This document shows positions 9,902 through 17,251 of a stretch of DNA of 64,000 bases, one piece after another. The translations under genes and the position numbers were made by a program. Position 1 is the stretch's first letter. Every line of letters starts with the position of its first letter. The notes below the pieces were generated by a model. The model was not told the origin of the DNA. It searched no databases and was given only the letters and a program-made list of their open reading frames with translations. The stretch covers positions 1-64,000 of the forward strand of contig NZ_SLXT01000003.1 in NCBI RefSeq assembly GCF_004341395.1. The letters are read 5' to 3'. This stretch comes from Heliophilum fasciatum (GTDB lineage: Bacteria > Bacillota > Desulfitobacteriia > Heliobacteriales > Heliobacteriaceae).

Positions 9902-10759
9902 ATGTCTGAAAAGAACTTCTATGCCGTCTATGGCAAAGGCGGCAGCGGCAAAAGCTTTGTGATCTCGAACCTCTCAAACAGTGCTGCCCGGATGAACAAA
10001 CGAGTCCTGCAAATCGGCTGTGACCCGAAACACGACTCGACAGTCATTCTGTTTAACGGCGTCAACCTGCCTACCATGCTTGATTACTGGGCGCAACTGC
10101 AAGCAGAATCGGATGATGTCGATCCGGCACCGCGTGTGGAAGATATCATCTTCAAAAGCCGCGGCGTCCACGCGCTGGAAATCGGCGGTCCCGAAGTGGC
10201 CATCGGTTGCGGCGGCCGAGGGATTTCCCTGGGCTTTGAGATTCTGGAACGCATGGGGCTCTACAAATGGCGCTTTGATTATGTTTTTCTCGACTTCCTC
10301 GGCGACGTCGTTTGCGGCGGCTTTGGTGTGCCGATCAGCAAATCGATCGCCAAGTCGATCATCTTGGTGGCCGGCAACGATCACCAGTCGCTCTACGTAG
10401 CCAACAATATCTGTACGGCCGTTTCCTCTTTTGCCAAGCTGGGCGGCAAATCGCGAATCATGGGCATGATCATCAACAAAGACGATGGCACCGGCTATGC
10501 CGAGCAGTTCTGCGAGCGCGTCGGTATCAATGTCTTGGCCCGAATCCCCAACAATCCCGAAGTAGCCAAATTGAACGCTGCTTTTGAATTGATCAGCGAT
10601 CAAGCCCCCTACGATAAACTCTTCCAAGATATCGTTGCCCGGCTGCCCCAAGAAGACGGTGTGCTGCCGAAACCGATGGATTTTGAAGCCTTTTCGCGGA
10701 TTTACCGTGAGGTACCCAAAGTCACGTTGGAACGGGTTACGGAAGCGGAACTTTATTAA
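9902..10759 (+). CDS. bchX: Chlorophyllide reductase iron protein BchX
   Basis: This 285-residue NifH-like ATPase is the electron donor to BchYZ. The P-loop is YGKGGSGKSF (residues 9-18), and the switch I-like segment is QIGCDPKHDST. The two Cys that bridge the dimer's 4Fe-4S cluster lie in AIGCGGRGI and DVVCGGFGV. These features separate it from the BchL encoded at 59572, which has [15 protein letters not shown] precedes the ATG by 8 nt. It is the last gene of the bchYZ operon and a terminator follows 66 nt later. The gap 9813-9901 shows no clear promoter. Confidence 0.92.
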   Translation: MSEKNFYAVYGKGGSGKSFVISNLSNSAARMNKRVLQIGCDPKHDSTVILFNGVNLPTMLDYWAQLQAESDDVDPAPRVEDIIFKSRGVHALEIGGPEVAIGCGGRGISLGFEILERMGLYKWRFDYVFLDFLGDVVCGGFGVPISKSIAKSIILVAGNDHQSLYVANNICTAVSSFAKLGGKSRIMGMIINKDDGTGYAEQFCERVGINVLARIPNNPEVAKLNAAFELISDQAPYDKLFQDIVARLPQEDGVLPKPMDFEAFSRIYREVPKVTLERVTEAELY

Positions 10760-10824
10760 GCCAGTTTCCCGGGGATAAGCAAACGCGTACCGGGGGTAAG
10801 AAAAAGTTTCCCAGATATAAAAAA

Positions 10825-10850
10825 AGCCACTGCAATGCCAGTGGCTTTTT
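10825..10850 (+). terminator. Terminator of the bchYZ-X operon
   Basis: AGCCACTG (10825-10832) pairs with CAGTGGCT (10839-10846), followed by TTTTT. An A-run precedes the stem, so it could work in both directions. It lies 66 bp after the bchX stop. Confidence 0.85.
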
Positions 10851-10996
10851 CACACACTTGAACGGTCAATTTGCTACAGCCGGTCATGGCTGCGGTTGAT
10901 GATTCTTGCTGATGTTTTTTCTGCTACTCGCTCACCGTTCTTGCTACGATGACGTCCTTAACACTTCGCCTTGGCATATTGAGGAGATGTTCATTC

Positions 10997-12295
10997 ATGA
11001 AAGAGCGATTGTCGGTTGACAGTGTAGCGCTCCTGCTTCTTTGTACGAGTCTGGCATTACCGAATCGCCAAGCCAAAAATCAAAAACCCCTTACCCCGCC
11101 CGAATGGGACAAACTGTCGCAACGCCTACGCAACAGTCAACTTCACCCCCAGGCGTTCTTGAAACTTACACCGGCCGATTGGATGACAACGCTCGGCATG
11201 GACGCTGCCGAAAGCGCTCGTATCGAATTTCTGCTGTCTCGCCAAAGCAAGCTATTGGTCGAGTTGGAAATGCTCTCGAGTTCAGGGATATGGATAACGA
11301 CCCTCGCCGAAAAAGACTATCCGGCCAAACTCAAAAAACGCCTTGGCCCGAAAAGTCCTCTCGTTCTTTTTGGTTCCGGCAACCGCAATCTGCTTTTTTC
11401 TTCCGCCACATCGGTGGCCGTTGTCGGCTCTGGAAAAGTCGATGAAAAAAGCGCCCATTTTGCCGAACTGCTGGGACGGCGTTGCAGCAAAGAAGATCTC
11501 ATTGTCGTTACCGGCGGGGCAAGCGGGCTCGAAACAATTGCCCAAAATGCGTCCCTGCAAAACGGCGGCTTTGTCATCTCGATCGTCCCTGAAGGCTTGG
11601 CGGTAACGGTGAGCAAAAAAGCGATCCAAGAGCAGTTGCTTACGGGAAAGTTGCTGCTCCTCTCTTCCGTACTGCCCACGACGGCCAATAAAACCTTCAA
11701 TGCTACGGCCAGAAATAAGCACATTTATGGGCTGAGCGATTATGCCGTCGTTGTTTCCACTACATCAAAATGCGGAACCTGGAGCGGGGCCACCGAAAAT
11801 CTAACCCATCAATGGGTGCCACTGTTTGTCCGCGATGGCGAGGAAACACCGGAAGGCAATCTGCAACTGCTGTCCCTCGGTGGTATTCCTATCACCGACC
11901 CGGTCGTATGTATGCGTCAGGAACGACTGGCGAAATGGTTACACAAAAGCAGCCACGGTTTGGCTGATGCTGAAAGCCTAGGCAATTCAAACAAGCCAAA
12001 CAGTCCAAGCACCCCAAGTACCGCAAGGACTCTCAGCGCCGATTCACCCCCCGGTTCCGGCCAATGTAATGTCTCCGGCCAAAGTCATGTTGATGCCTTT
12101 GACCTAATCTGGCCCACCCTGCAGTCCGTCTTGCAAACACCACGCACCAAAAAAGAGGTGGCAACTGCTCTCAACGTCATCGAACGTCAAGCATCGCTTT
12201 GGCTGGAAAAAGCTCTTCAGAACAAGGATGTTGTACGACTCGATAAGACCCATAAATATATCGTTGCGGCCAATCAAGAATGTTCGTTGTTCTAG
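10997..12295 (+). CDS. Divergent DprA/Smf-like (SLOG-fold) protein
   Basis: A 432-residue protein with a DprA-like central domain: SVAVVGSGKVDEKS (about residue 135-148), IVVTGGASGLETIAQNASL (about 168-186) and FNATARNKHIYGLSDYAVVV (about 235-254). These correspond to the nucleotide-binding and F-x-x-R-N-R-x-I-x-G-L-S motifs of DprA. The N-terminal helical part and a C-terminal winged-helix-like segment (FDLIWPTLQSVLQTPRTKKE) also fit. DprA loads RecA on single-stranded DNA during transformation, but related SLOG proteins act in defence. Start ATG 10997 follows TTGAGGAG. The linker around residue 330-360 is Ser/Pro/Asn-rich. It converges on the GHKL gene at 12393. Confidence 0.7.
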   Translation: MKERLSVDSVALLLLCTSLALPNRQAKNQKPLTPPEWDKLSQRLRNSQLHPQAFLKLTPADWMTTLGMDAAESARIEFLLSRQSKLLVELEMLSSSGIWITTLAEKDYPAKLKKRLGPKSPLVLFGSGNRNLLFSSATSVAVVGSGKVDEKSAHFAELLGRRCSKEDLIVVTGGASGLETIAQNASLQNGGFVISIVPEGLAVTVSKKAIQEQLLTGKLLLLSSVLPTTANKTFNATARNKHIYGLSDYAVVVSTTSKCGTWSGATENLTHQWVPLFVRDGEETPEGNLQLLSLGGIPITDPVVCMRQERLAKWLHKSSHGLADAESLGNSNKPNSPSTPSTARTLSADSPPGSGQCNVSGQSHVDAFDLIWPTLQSVLQTPRTKKEVATALNVIERQASLWLEKALQNKDVVRLDKTHKYIVAANQECSLF

Positions 12296-12350
12296 AGTTA
12301 GTATCGGCAAGCTGGCCATTCCCCCATTTTCCATACTTTTACACCCAACA

Positions 12351-12384
12351 AGAAAGCCACTGGACATGATTCCAGTGGCTTTCT
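12351..12384. terminator. Bidirectional terminator between convergent genes
   Basis: AGAAAGCCACTGGA (12351-12364) pairs perfectly over 14 bp with TCCAGTGGCTTTCT (12371-12384), loop CATGAT. It lies between the plus-strand DprA-like gene and the minus-strand GHKL gene and can stop both. Confidence 0.75.
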
Positions 12385-12392
12385 TGCCCAAA

Positions 12393-13538
12393 TTACTCCT
12401 TTTCTAACGCCCGGTAAACCAACCGCGGCTGACTTGCCGATCCACCAAAAGAAAACCGCAGCTTTTTTTCTTCCAGCAGCTTAGCCAGCGCCACATGGCG
12501 CATCTCCTTCGGGCTTTGTCCCAGGAGCACCGCCAGTTCGGGCAGGGAAAGCGCTCGCTGCTGACAAAGCTCCACGATGGTTGCTTCCAGCTTCTGCTGA
12601 TTCGCCCATTCTTCTTCTTGAATGCCACTGGCAATCCGCCATAATTCCGGCTCTTGATCCAGCGACAGGACCGCGGACGTTGTTCCCTCTACCGGTAAAA
12701 CATGCAGATTACTATTCATACGTAGCTCCGGAAACAGCGAAACCTGATGTAACGTCAACACCGTCCGATCCGGGTGCACTTGCTCCACCAGTTCCGGCTC
12801 CCGCCATTGCTGCTCTTGCCAAACCCAATAAATATTTTTGACACCGGAACCGGGCCGCTCACCGATACCAATACAGCGAAATAAATCATAGAGCCGGGGA
12901 TTCCGGCGCTCGCTTGTACCACCACGCACAGCTTGCGCCAGGGGAATGCCTAACCTGCCGGGATTGGCAAAACGAAAGGTCATCTGCTCTTTCTGGATCA
13001 CAATGCCTTGTTCCCCGTAATAATCGGCGTGAACCAGCGTATTGACCAACGCCTCCCGCAATGCCCGATGAATCAGCCCATCATCTTGCTGTCCCATCCC
13101 GTCGATGGTCAACGATTCCTTAATGCCGGTCGTCAACTTTTGAACGACTGCGAAGAAAAACTCGTACAGATTGGTTGTCCGGGTATCATTGGATACCAAG
13201 CGCTGTGACCATCGTTCACCCGGTTGGGGTGCTACAGCTTCACGATAATCCAAAAAATAAGCGGGAACGGCCTCAACAATTGATGGATATTTCCCAAACA
13301 TAAGTAAGCCCGCTAACGTTGGGCCCTCAACACTTTTGCCACGCACCTTGCCCCAGGCACCTAAGCGGTATAAAAATTCTTTTGTCTCCAGCTCAATCCA
13401 AGGGTTACCGGGATTGCGCAGGGCCAATCGCTCACGGTAACTCTGGATCGATGCCCTATTGAAATCATCAAGATGAAAATCCGGAAGAAGCTCACTGTCC
13501 TGGGATTGCCCCATTTTATCCTCCAGTATTTTCCCCAT
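12393..13538 (-). CDS. GHKL-type putative transcriptional regulator lacking the AlbA_2 domain
   Basis: The 381-residue protein matches the middle and C-terminal part of the family usually called 'ATP-binding protein / RecG-like transcriptional regulator': LLMFGKYPSIVEAVPAYFLDYRE (about residue 79-101, cut here to the motif area), REALVNTLVHADYYG with the GHKL N-box (about 165-180), GIGERPGSGVKNI, and a winged-helix-like C-terminus. Family members normally start with an AlbA_2/Schlafen-like domain of about 120-200 residues, and this one begins right after that point. It may be a 5'-truncated remnant, although the remaining frame is intact. The region 13539-13680 holds no missing domain that I can see. 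Confidence 0.6.
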   Translation of the reverse strand: MGKILEDKMGQSQDSELLPDFHLDDFNRASIQSYRERLALRNPGNPWIELETKEFLYRLGAWGKVRGKSVEGPTLAGLLMFGKYPSIVEAVPAYFLDYREAVAPQPGERWSQRLVSNDTRTTNLYEFFFAVVQKLTTGIKESLTIDGMGQQDDGLIHRALREALVNTLVHADYYGEQGIVIQKEQMTFRFANPGRLGIPLAQAVRGGTSERRNPRLYDLFRCIGIGERPGSGVKNIYWVWQEQQWREPELVEQVHPDRTVLTLHQVSLFPELRMNSNLHVLPVEGTTSAVLSLDQEPELWRIASGIQEEEWANQQKLEATIVELCQQRALSLPELAVLLGQSPKEMRHVALAKLLEEKKLRFSFGGSASQPRLVYRALEKE

Positions 13539-13681
13539 CGTCCTTCTCCCTTTCGCTCAACAGTCACGTTGAAGAATGATTTTTTCGACAACAGCACTGC
13601 AAACTCCTCTCCAAAATCGTTTACCTGGTAAATTAATGCATGAAAACTTTGCTTATCCCACCGTTACTACGATAAAGAAAA

Positions 13682-13709
13682 CCAAAAAACCACCGGAGTG
13701 ATCCGGTGG
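13682..13709 (-). terminator. Terminator after the radical SAM gene
   Basis: On the minus strand CCACCGGA (13702-13709) and TCCGGTGG (13690-13697) form an 8-bp stem with a 4-nt loop, then TTTTTTGGTTTT. It follows the radical SAM stop by about 60 bp. Confidence 0.8.
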
Positions 13710-13769
13710 ATTCGACTGTTGATTGGAATTCGGTGCCTTTTAAGATTTCAGTGCCGTTCGAGAAAAATT

Positions 13770-15008
13770 CTACATAGCCGGGCAGTTCCCGCAAGAACTA
13801 CAGGAATAGCGCATCGTAGATGACTGCCGCTGCACTTCCCGGGTCACCACCCAAAAGAGGCACGTTTCTTCAGAAGGCAAAAAATGATTCCCCGTCTGCT
13901 CCGCATTGACGGCGTAGCAGCCGCCGTAGCATTTTCGGGTGCACCGTCGGCAGTGCGCAGGCATCGACTGGGCCGTATCTTGCAACGGTTCCAACCGTCC
14001 ATAATCAATCGAAGTATGAACATTGCCGACCTTCCACCGCTTGGTTTCGTCCGCCAGGCCCAGCAATTTCGAACAGGGATATAGGTCCCCGTTCGGGGCA
14101 ACCGCCAGCGATGCGATGCCGGCGTGACAGCCCCAGCGTTCATCAGGCCCGGACTCTTTTTCAAAATCATCGATGTAAATCGGATAGCCTAGCTGCTTAA
14201 GGCGATGATATTCTTCCATGATGGCCAACAGATTGCGCCCATACACTTCAATTTCCTTCAATGACCAGAGCGCTGCACCCTGGGCCGGCGCAATGATCAC
14301 CTGATTGATCCCTAAATCAACGATCTGCCGAAAATCATCAACCATTTGCTCGATGGCAGCAGGGCTGACGGTCATGCGCGCCACCACCCATGAGCGATAC
14401 TGTTGAATCAGCGGGATCAACGCGGCAAGCCGATGCCAAGTACCGGCACCGCTTTTCGTCCGGCGGTAGCGGTCATGCGTTTCCGGTCCCCCGTCGATGC
14501 TCAACATCATATTCATGCGGTGGTCAGCAAAATATTGGAGGATTTCTTCCGTCAGCAACGTTCCGTTCGTCGTTATCCCCCAGTTGATCTGAATATGGCG
14601 CGCTCGTGCCGCTTCTTCCGCATAGGGAATGATTTGCTTAATCAAAGGAAATGCGAGCAGCGGTTCCCCACCGATCAAGGTGATCGTGACCTGGGGATAG
14701 GCGGCATGGTCCATTAAGAGAACGATCGCTTGGGTAGCCGTCGCAAGGCTCATCCGTTCTTGGGGGTCTTTGTTGTGAACAAAACAGTAGTCACAGGCAA
14801 GGTTGCAGTTGAAGGTCAAATTTAATTCCATCGCGGCCATGGGGAGGCGCACTGAAACGCCGGCCGGTTCGGCTACGCCGGAAACTTCGTCGGCTCGGTG
14901 CGCCTTAGCAGCAACTTCTGCCGATGGGCACGGTTCCGTCATTACGAAAGTTTCAGCCAATGCCTCAGATTCTTCCGGTGTGAGGCGGAGAAGCGTTTGA
15001 TCGTCCAT
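13770..15008 (-). CDS. Radical SAM/SPASM enzyme, probable peptide or protein maturase
   Basis: A 412-residue radical SAM enzyme. The 4Fe-4S/SAM motif is CNLACDYC (Cys 68, 72, 75), followed by LIGGEPLL and SIDGGPETH. The C-terminal SPASM region has GCHAGIASL, DLYPCSK, and a CRRCTRKCYGGC cluster with a further Cys in EETCLFW, enough for two auxiliary clusters. An extra Cys-rich tail (CSSCGNCPAM) ends the protein. SPASM enzymes of this form usually modify peptides, including thioether cross-linking. It starts 6 nt after the stop of the Cys/Pro repeat protein and has no recognisable ribosome-binding site of its own, so translation is probably coupled. That repeat protein is therefore its likely substrate. 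Confidence 0.85.
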   Translation of the reverse strand: MDDQTLLRLTPEESEALAETFVMTEPCPSAEVAAKAHRADEVSGVAEPAGVSVRLPMAAMELNLTFNCNLACDYCFVHNKDPQERMSLATATQAIVLLMDHAAYPQVTITLIGGEPLLAFPLIKQIIPYAEEAARARHIQINWGITTNGTLLTEEILQYFADHRMNMMLSIDGGPETHDRYRRTKSGAGTWHRLAALIPLIQQYRSWVVARMTVSPAAIEQMVDDFRQIVDLGINQVIIAPAQGAALWSLKEIEVYGRNLLAIMEEYHRLKQLGYPIYIDDFEKESGPDERWGCHAGIASLAVAPNGDLYPCSKLLGLADETKRWKVGNVHTSIDYGRLEPLQDTAQSMPAHCRRCTRKCYGGCYAVNAEQTGNHFLPSEETCLFWVVTREVQRQSSTMRYSCSSCGNCPAM

Positions 15009-15014
15009 GATTAG

Positions 15015-15698
15015 TTAAGGCACAAATCGTGGGCGACAGGGTGGTGGGCCAAATCGTTCACGGCACGGTGGCGGTGGGCTAAAGCGTTCGCGGCACGGTG
15101 GCGGCGGGGCAAAACGCTCACGGCACGGCGGCGGCGGCGGGCCAAATCGTTCGCGGCACGGTGGCGGCGGGCCAAAACGCTCACGACAGGGTGGCGGCGG
15201 GCCAAATCGTTCACGGCACGGTGGCGGCGGTGGACCAAAACGCTCACGACAGGGTGGCGGTCCGAATTGGTACTGCGGGCAACCATAAGGTGGGCCGTAC
15301 TGGTACTGTGGGCAGCCATAGGGCGGGCCGTACTGGTATTGCGGGCAGCCATAGGGCGGACCATATTGATACTGCGGACACCCGTAGGGGCTATACACAA
15401 ACTGCGGGCATAAATACGGCGGCAAGCCGGGGCGTTGCAAACTCTCATAATCCTGATCGTCACCGCTATTGCCCTGCATCTGAGCCGCCATGTACTCCAT
15501 GTGCTCTTTGCTCATCACACAGTTGGCATGACCACAAATGGTGGCCACATCACTGTAAGCAACAACGCGCTTGCCTTCCCCCGTTTCCAGGCTAAACACG
15601 TTATCGTCAACCTCAACAATTTGGCCAGCCAGCTTCTGCCCATCGATGAGATCCAGCGATACGTTTTGATGCAAGTATGTCTTTACTTGTTCAAACAA
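15015..15698 (-). CDS. Cys/Pro-repeat coat-like protein, candidate substrate of the radical SAM enzyme
   Basis: A 227-residue protein in two parts. Residues 1-60 (FEQVKTYLHQNVSLDLIDG onward) look like the small beta-barrel domain of DUF2642/spore-coat-type proteins. Residues 103-146 are four 11-residue repeats of the form PPYGCPQYQYG, and 147-227 are eight repeats of the form PPPPCRERFG. There are 15 Cys in all, one per repeat. I chose TTG 15698 because AAGGGGAG lies 7 nt upstream. The longer open frame to 15857 runs through a terminator hairpin of the upstream gene. It is followed directly by the radical SAM gene. A spore-coat role is inferred from context. Confidence 0.75.
   Translation of the reverse strand: MFEQVKTYLHQNVSLDLIDGQKLAGQIVEVDDNVFSLETGEGKRVVAYSDVATICGHANCVMSKEHMEYMAAQMQGNSGDDQDYESLQRPGLPPYLCPQFVYSPYGCPQYQYGPPYGCPQYQYGPPYGCPQYQYGPPYGCPQYQFGPPPCRERFGPPPPPCRERFGPPPPCRERFGPPPPCRERFGPPPPPCRERFAPPPPCRERFSPPPPCRERFGPPPCRPRFVP
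15018..15392 (-). repeat. Coding tandem repeats: 4 x 33 bp and 8 x 27-33 bp
   Basis: The 3' half of the Cys/Pro protein gene is made of in-frame tandem repeats: block A (15261-15392, unit coding YGCPQYQYGPP) and block B (15018-15260, unit coding CRERFGPPPP with 3-5 Pro). Copies vary mainly in Pro number and third codon positions, as expected from slippage or unequal crossing-over under protein-level selection. Confidence 0.9.
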
Positions 15699-15732
15699 AA
15701 CTGATCTCCCCTTCGGTTTTCTATCCGCTCGC

Positions 15733-15759
15733 AATGTATGTACGTCCTTCGCTCTTGGT
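15733..15759 (-). promoter_or_regulatory. Candidate mother-cell (sigma-K or sigma-E) promoter
   Basis: On the minus strand CATACATT (15733-15740) matches the -10 shared by sigma-E (CATACAnT) and sigma-K (CATAnnnT). An AC pair 17 bp upstream (15758-15759) fits sigma-K spacing. It lies about 35 bp before the TTG start of the Cys/Pro repeat protein and after the terminator of the upstream gene, where a promoter is needed. The motif is short, so chance is possible. Confidence 0.4.
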
Positions 15760-15782
15760 GCTTGCCCATGCCTGTTTGTCCA

Positions 15783-15829
15783 CAAAAAAACCTGCGAATT
15801 CTCACTTTTTAGGAGAAATCGCAGGTTTT
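15783..15829 (-). terminator. Strong terminator after the 93-aa gene
   Basis: A 17-bp stem with one mismatch (arms 15787-15803 and 15813-15829) followed on the minus strand by seven T. It ends the gene at 15857-16138 and shows that the Cys/Pro repeat protein downstream needs its own promoter and start. Confidence 0.9.
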
Positions 15830-15856
15830 CGATTTCATTATGGCCTAACGGCCTCA

Positions 15857-16138
15857 TTAACGGTTGTTGCCAATGACGCCATCTTCTTTATCGAGGGACG
15901 CCTTCATGGTCTCGGTAAATTGCCCCTTCCGCTCTTCCATCGCCGATGTCGGCATATTCCATGCATCATTATCATCGTAATCGTCATCGCCTTTACGAAT
16001 CTGCGCCGCCAGATCATACCAGCCTTTTTGAAGCTCCCAAGGAATCACTGTGTCGCTCAGCGCTCCGTCAATGGTTGACTCCAGCGCTTCCCCCTCGCTT
16101 CCTGCTGCAATCACGGGCCGCTGCCTTTTGTCTTTCAT
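15857..16138 (-). CDS. Small acidic protein of the coat-like island, unknown function
   Basis: A 93-residue soluble protein with an acidic DDDYDDNDAW stretch near the middle. The ATG at 16138 follows a perfect AGGAGGTGATC site; an upstream in-frame GTG lies inside that site. I do not recognise a family. It sits between coat-like genes and ends in its own strong terminator, so it is probably a single-gene unit, perhaps expressed in sporulation. Confidence 0.65.
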   Translation of the reverse strand: MKDKRQRPVIAAGSEGEALESTIDGALSDTVIPWELQKGWYDLAAQIRKGDDDYDDNDAWNMPTSAMEERKGQFTETMKASLDKEDGVIGNNR

Positions 16139-16471
16139 CGTGATCACCTCCTGACGCTAGCATGCCCCATGGGTTTCTCCCTGATGATCAAGCACGCCGG
16201 CATCCGTTGCTCTTCACCGCATGAAGCTGAAAACATTGGCAACACCCATGCGCATAACCCGATCGCGATCATTGAAAACTATTACTGATGCGTTAGTGCC
16301 CGGAAAAATATTTTGGCTTATCCCAACCGCAAGCACCGAATTTTCAGCAGATCGATCAAGGCCAACAAAAGCATTGCTCGATCTGCTGATTCCTCGATCT
16401 GCCGATTCAATGATGCGACCGGCGACGGTTCGCCAACAGCCGAATTCGTTCATGAAGGAAGGAGGTGAAAA
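16139..16471. other. Intergenic region between divergent coat-like genes
   Basis: No gene can be supported here. Two overlapping open frames exist on opposite strands (16221-16475 plus, 16214-16453 minus), but neither has a ribosome-binding site or a recognisable family. A 16-bp tandem repeat occurs: TCGATCTGCTGATTCC (16378-16393) then TCGATCTGCCGATTCA (16394-16409). The region must hold promoters for both flanking genes. Confidence 0.5.
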
Positions 16472-16678
16472 ATGATGCTAACCTTAGCTCCTCATGAAAC
16501 GCTGGAACTGCATGAACTGTTGCGCAGTGAAGTGCTGACGGCCAAAAAACTCAAGGCGACCATTCCCATGATCCAAGATCCGGATCTGAAAACGGCCACC
16601 ACGAACTGCTTGAATGCGCGGATGCGTAAAATCAACGACATTCAACAATTCTGCCAGTCCACCGGCATGCTGCAATAA
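16472..16678 (+). CDS. Small CotF-like spore coat-associated protein
   Basis: A 68-residue helical protein beginning LTLAPHETLELHELLRSE. This kind of short helical protein is commonly found next to Coat F domain proteins in spore formers. AAGGAGGTG precedes ATG 16472 closely. The partner Coat F gene starts 21 nt downstream. The role in the spore coat is inferred from its neighbour and general form. Confidence 0.6.
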   Translation: MMLTLAPHETLELHELLRSEVLTAKKLKATIPMIQDPDLKTATTNCLNARMRKINDIQQFCQSTGMLQ

Positions 16679-16699
16679 CCAACAGGGAGGTGAAACCAC

Positions 16700-16987
16700 A
16701 TGGGCATCATCGATGAATTGATGGGAAATACTCCGAAAGTTACGGATTTTGATATTGCCAATCAATTGCTGACCGATTCCAAGATGGGCATTACGATGTT
16801 GGCCAAAACGCTGACGGAAGTGTCCAATCCGGAACTGCGCATGCTCTTGAGCCGGCACCTGGAAATGGGCCTGCAAGAGCATTTTCAACTGTCCGATATT
16901 GCGACCAATAAAAAATGGTATCAGCCCTACTTGAGCCCCGTGGACCAACTGCGCACCGATTTCCGGATCTCGCAGGAGTTGACCTGA
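16700..16987 (+). CDS. Coat F domain protein
   Basis: A 95-residue protein of the spore Coat F family: a helical core (DFDIANQLLTDSKMGITMLA, about residue 17-36) and the HLEMGLQEHFQLSDIATNKKWY segment that mimics the family's helical ferritin-like pattern, ending in a Tyr/Pro-rich tail. GGGAGGTG lies before the ATG. It is likely in one transcript with the gene at 16472 and ends before a terminator at 17093. Confidence 0.7.
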   Translation: MGIIDELMGNTPKVTDFDIANQLLTDSKMGITMLAKTLTEVSNPELRMLLSRHLEMGLQEHFQLSDIATNKKWYQPYLSPVDQLRTDFRISQELT

Positions 16988-17092
16988 TCTTGATCTGCAT
17001 CGCCCCCTATCCGATTACTTTCCGGCGATTGACCAGGTGGTTGACGTAACGGTTGAACTGACTGTTGGCCTGACGTTTGACCTGAAAATGCA

Positions 17093-17131
17093 AAAAAACT
17101 ACCCATGTTCAGCGGACATGGGTAGTTTTTT
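17093..17131. terminator. Terminator after the coat genes
   Basis: AAAAAACTACCCATGT (17093-17108) pairs perfectly over 16 bp with ACATGGGTAGTTTTTT (17116-17131). It has T-runs in both directions and lies about 105 bp after the Coat F stop. Confidence 0.85.
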
Positions 17132-17251
17132 TGATTATTTACTTTCGTTCTGGCACATTAATTTAGTTTGCTCCATAACCACTTCCACCTTGTTTGCAAA
17201 TTCTAAATTGACTGCCATTGGTAAACCCTCCCATAGGTGTTATGATTCGGG

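Noticed and set aside
15018-15392. Regularly spaced repeats resembling a CRISPR array
   Set aside because: The repeats are contiguous, have no unique spacers and are in one reading frame coding Cys/Pro units. They are coding tandem repeats.
15098-15595. Long open frame on the plus strand opposite the Cys/Pro repeat gene
   Set aside because: It mirrors the repeats in antisense, has no ribosome-binding site, and its protein is only a low-complexity Ala/Gly/His/Thr pattern.
15699-15857. N-terminal extension of the Cys/Pro repeat protein up to 15857
   Set aside because: It would translate through a strong terminator hairpin (15783-15829). A good ribosome-binding site with TTG at 15698 explains the start better.
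16214-16475. Two overlapping small open frames on opposite strands
   Set aside because: Neither has a ribosome-binding site or recognisable family, and both lie in the shared upstream region of divergent coat-like genes.
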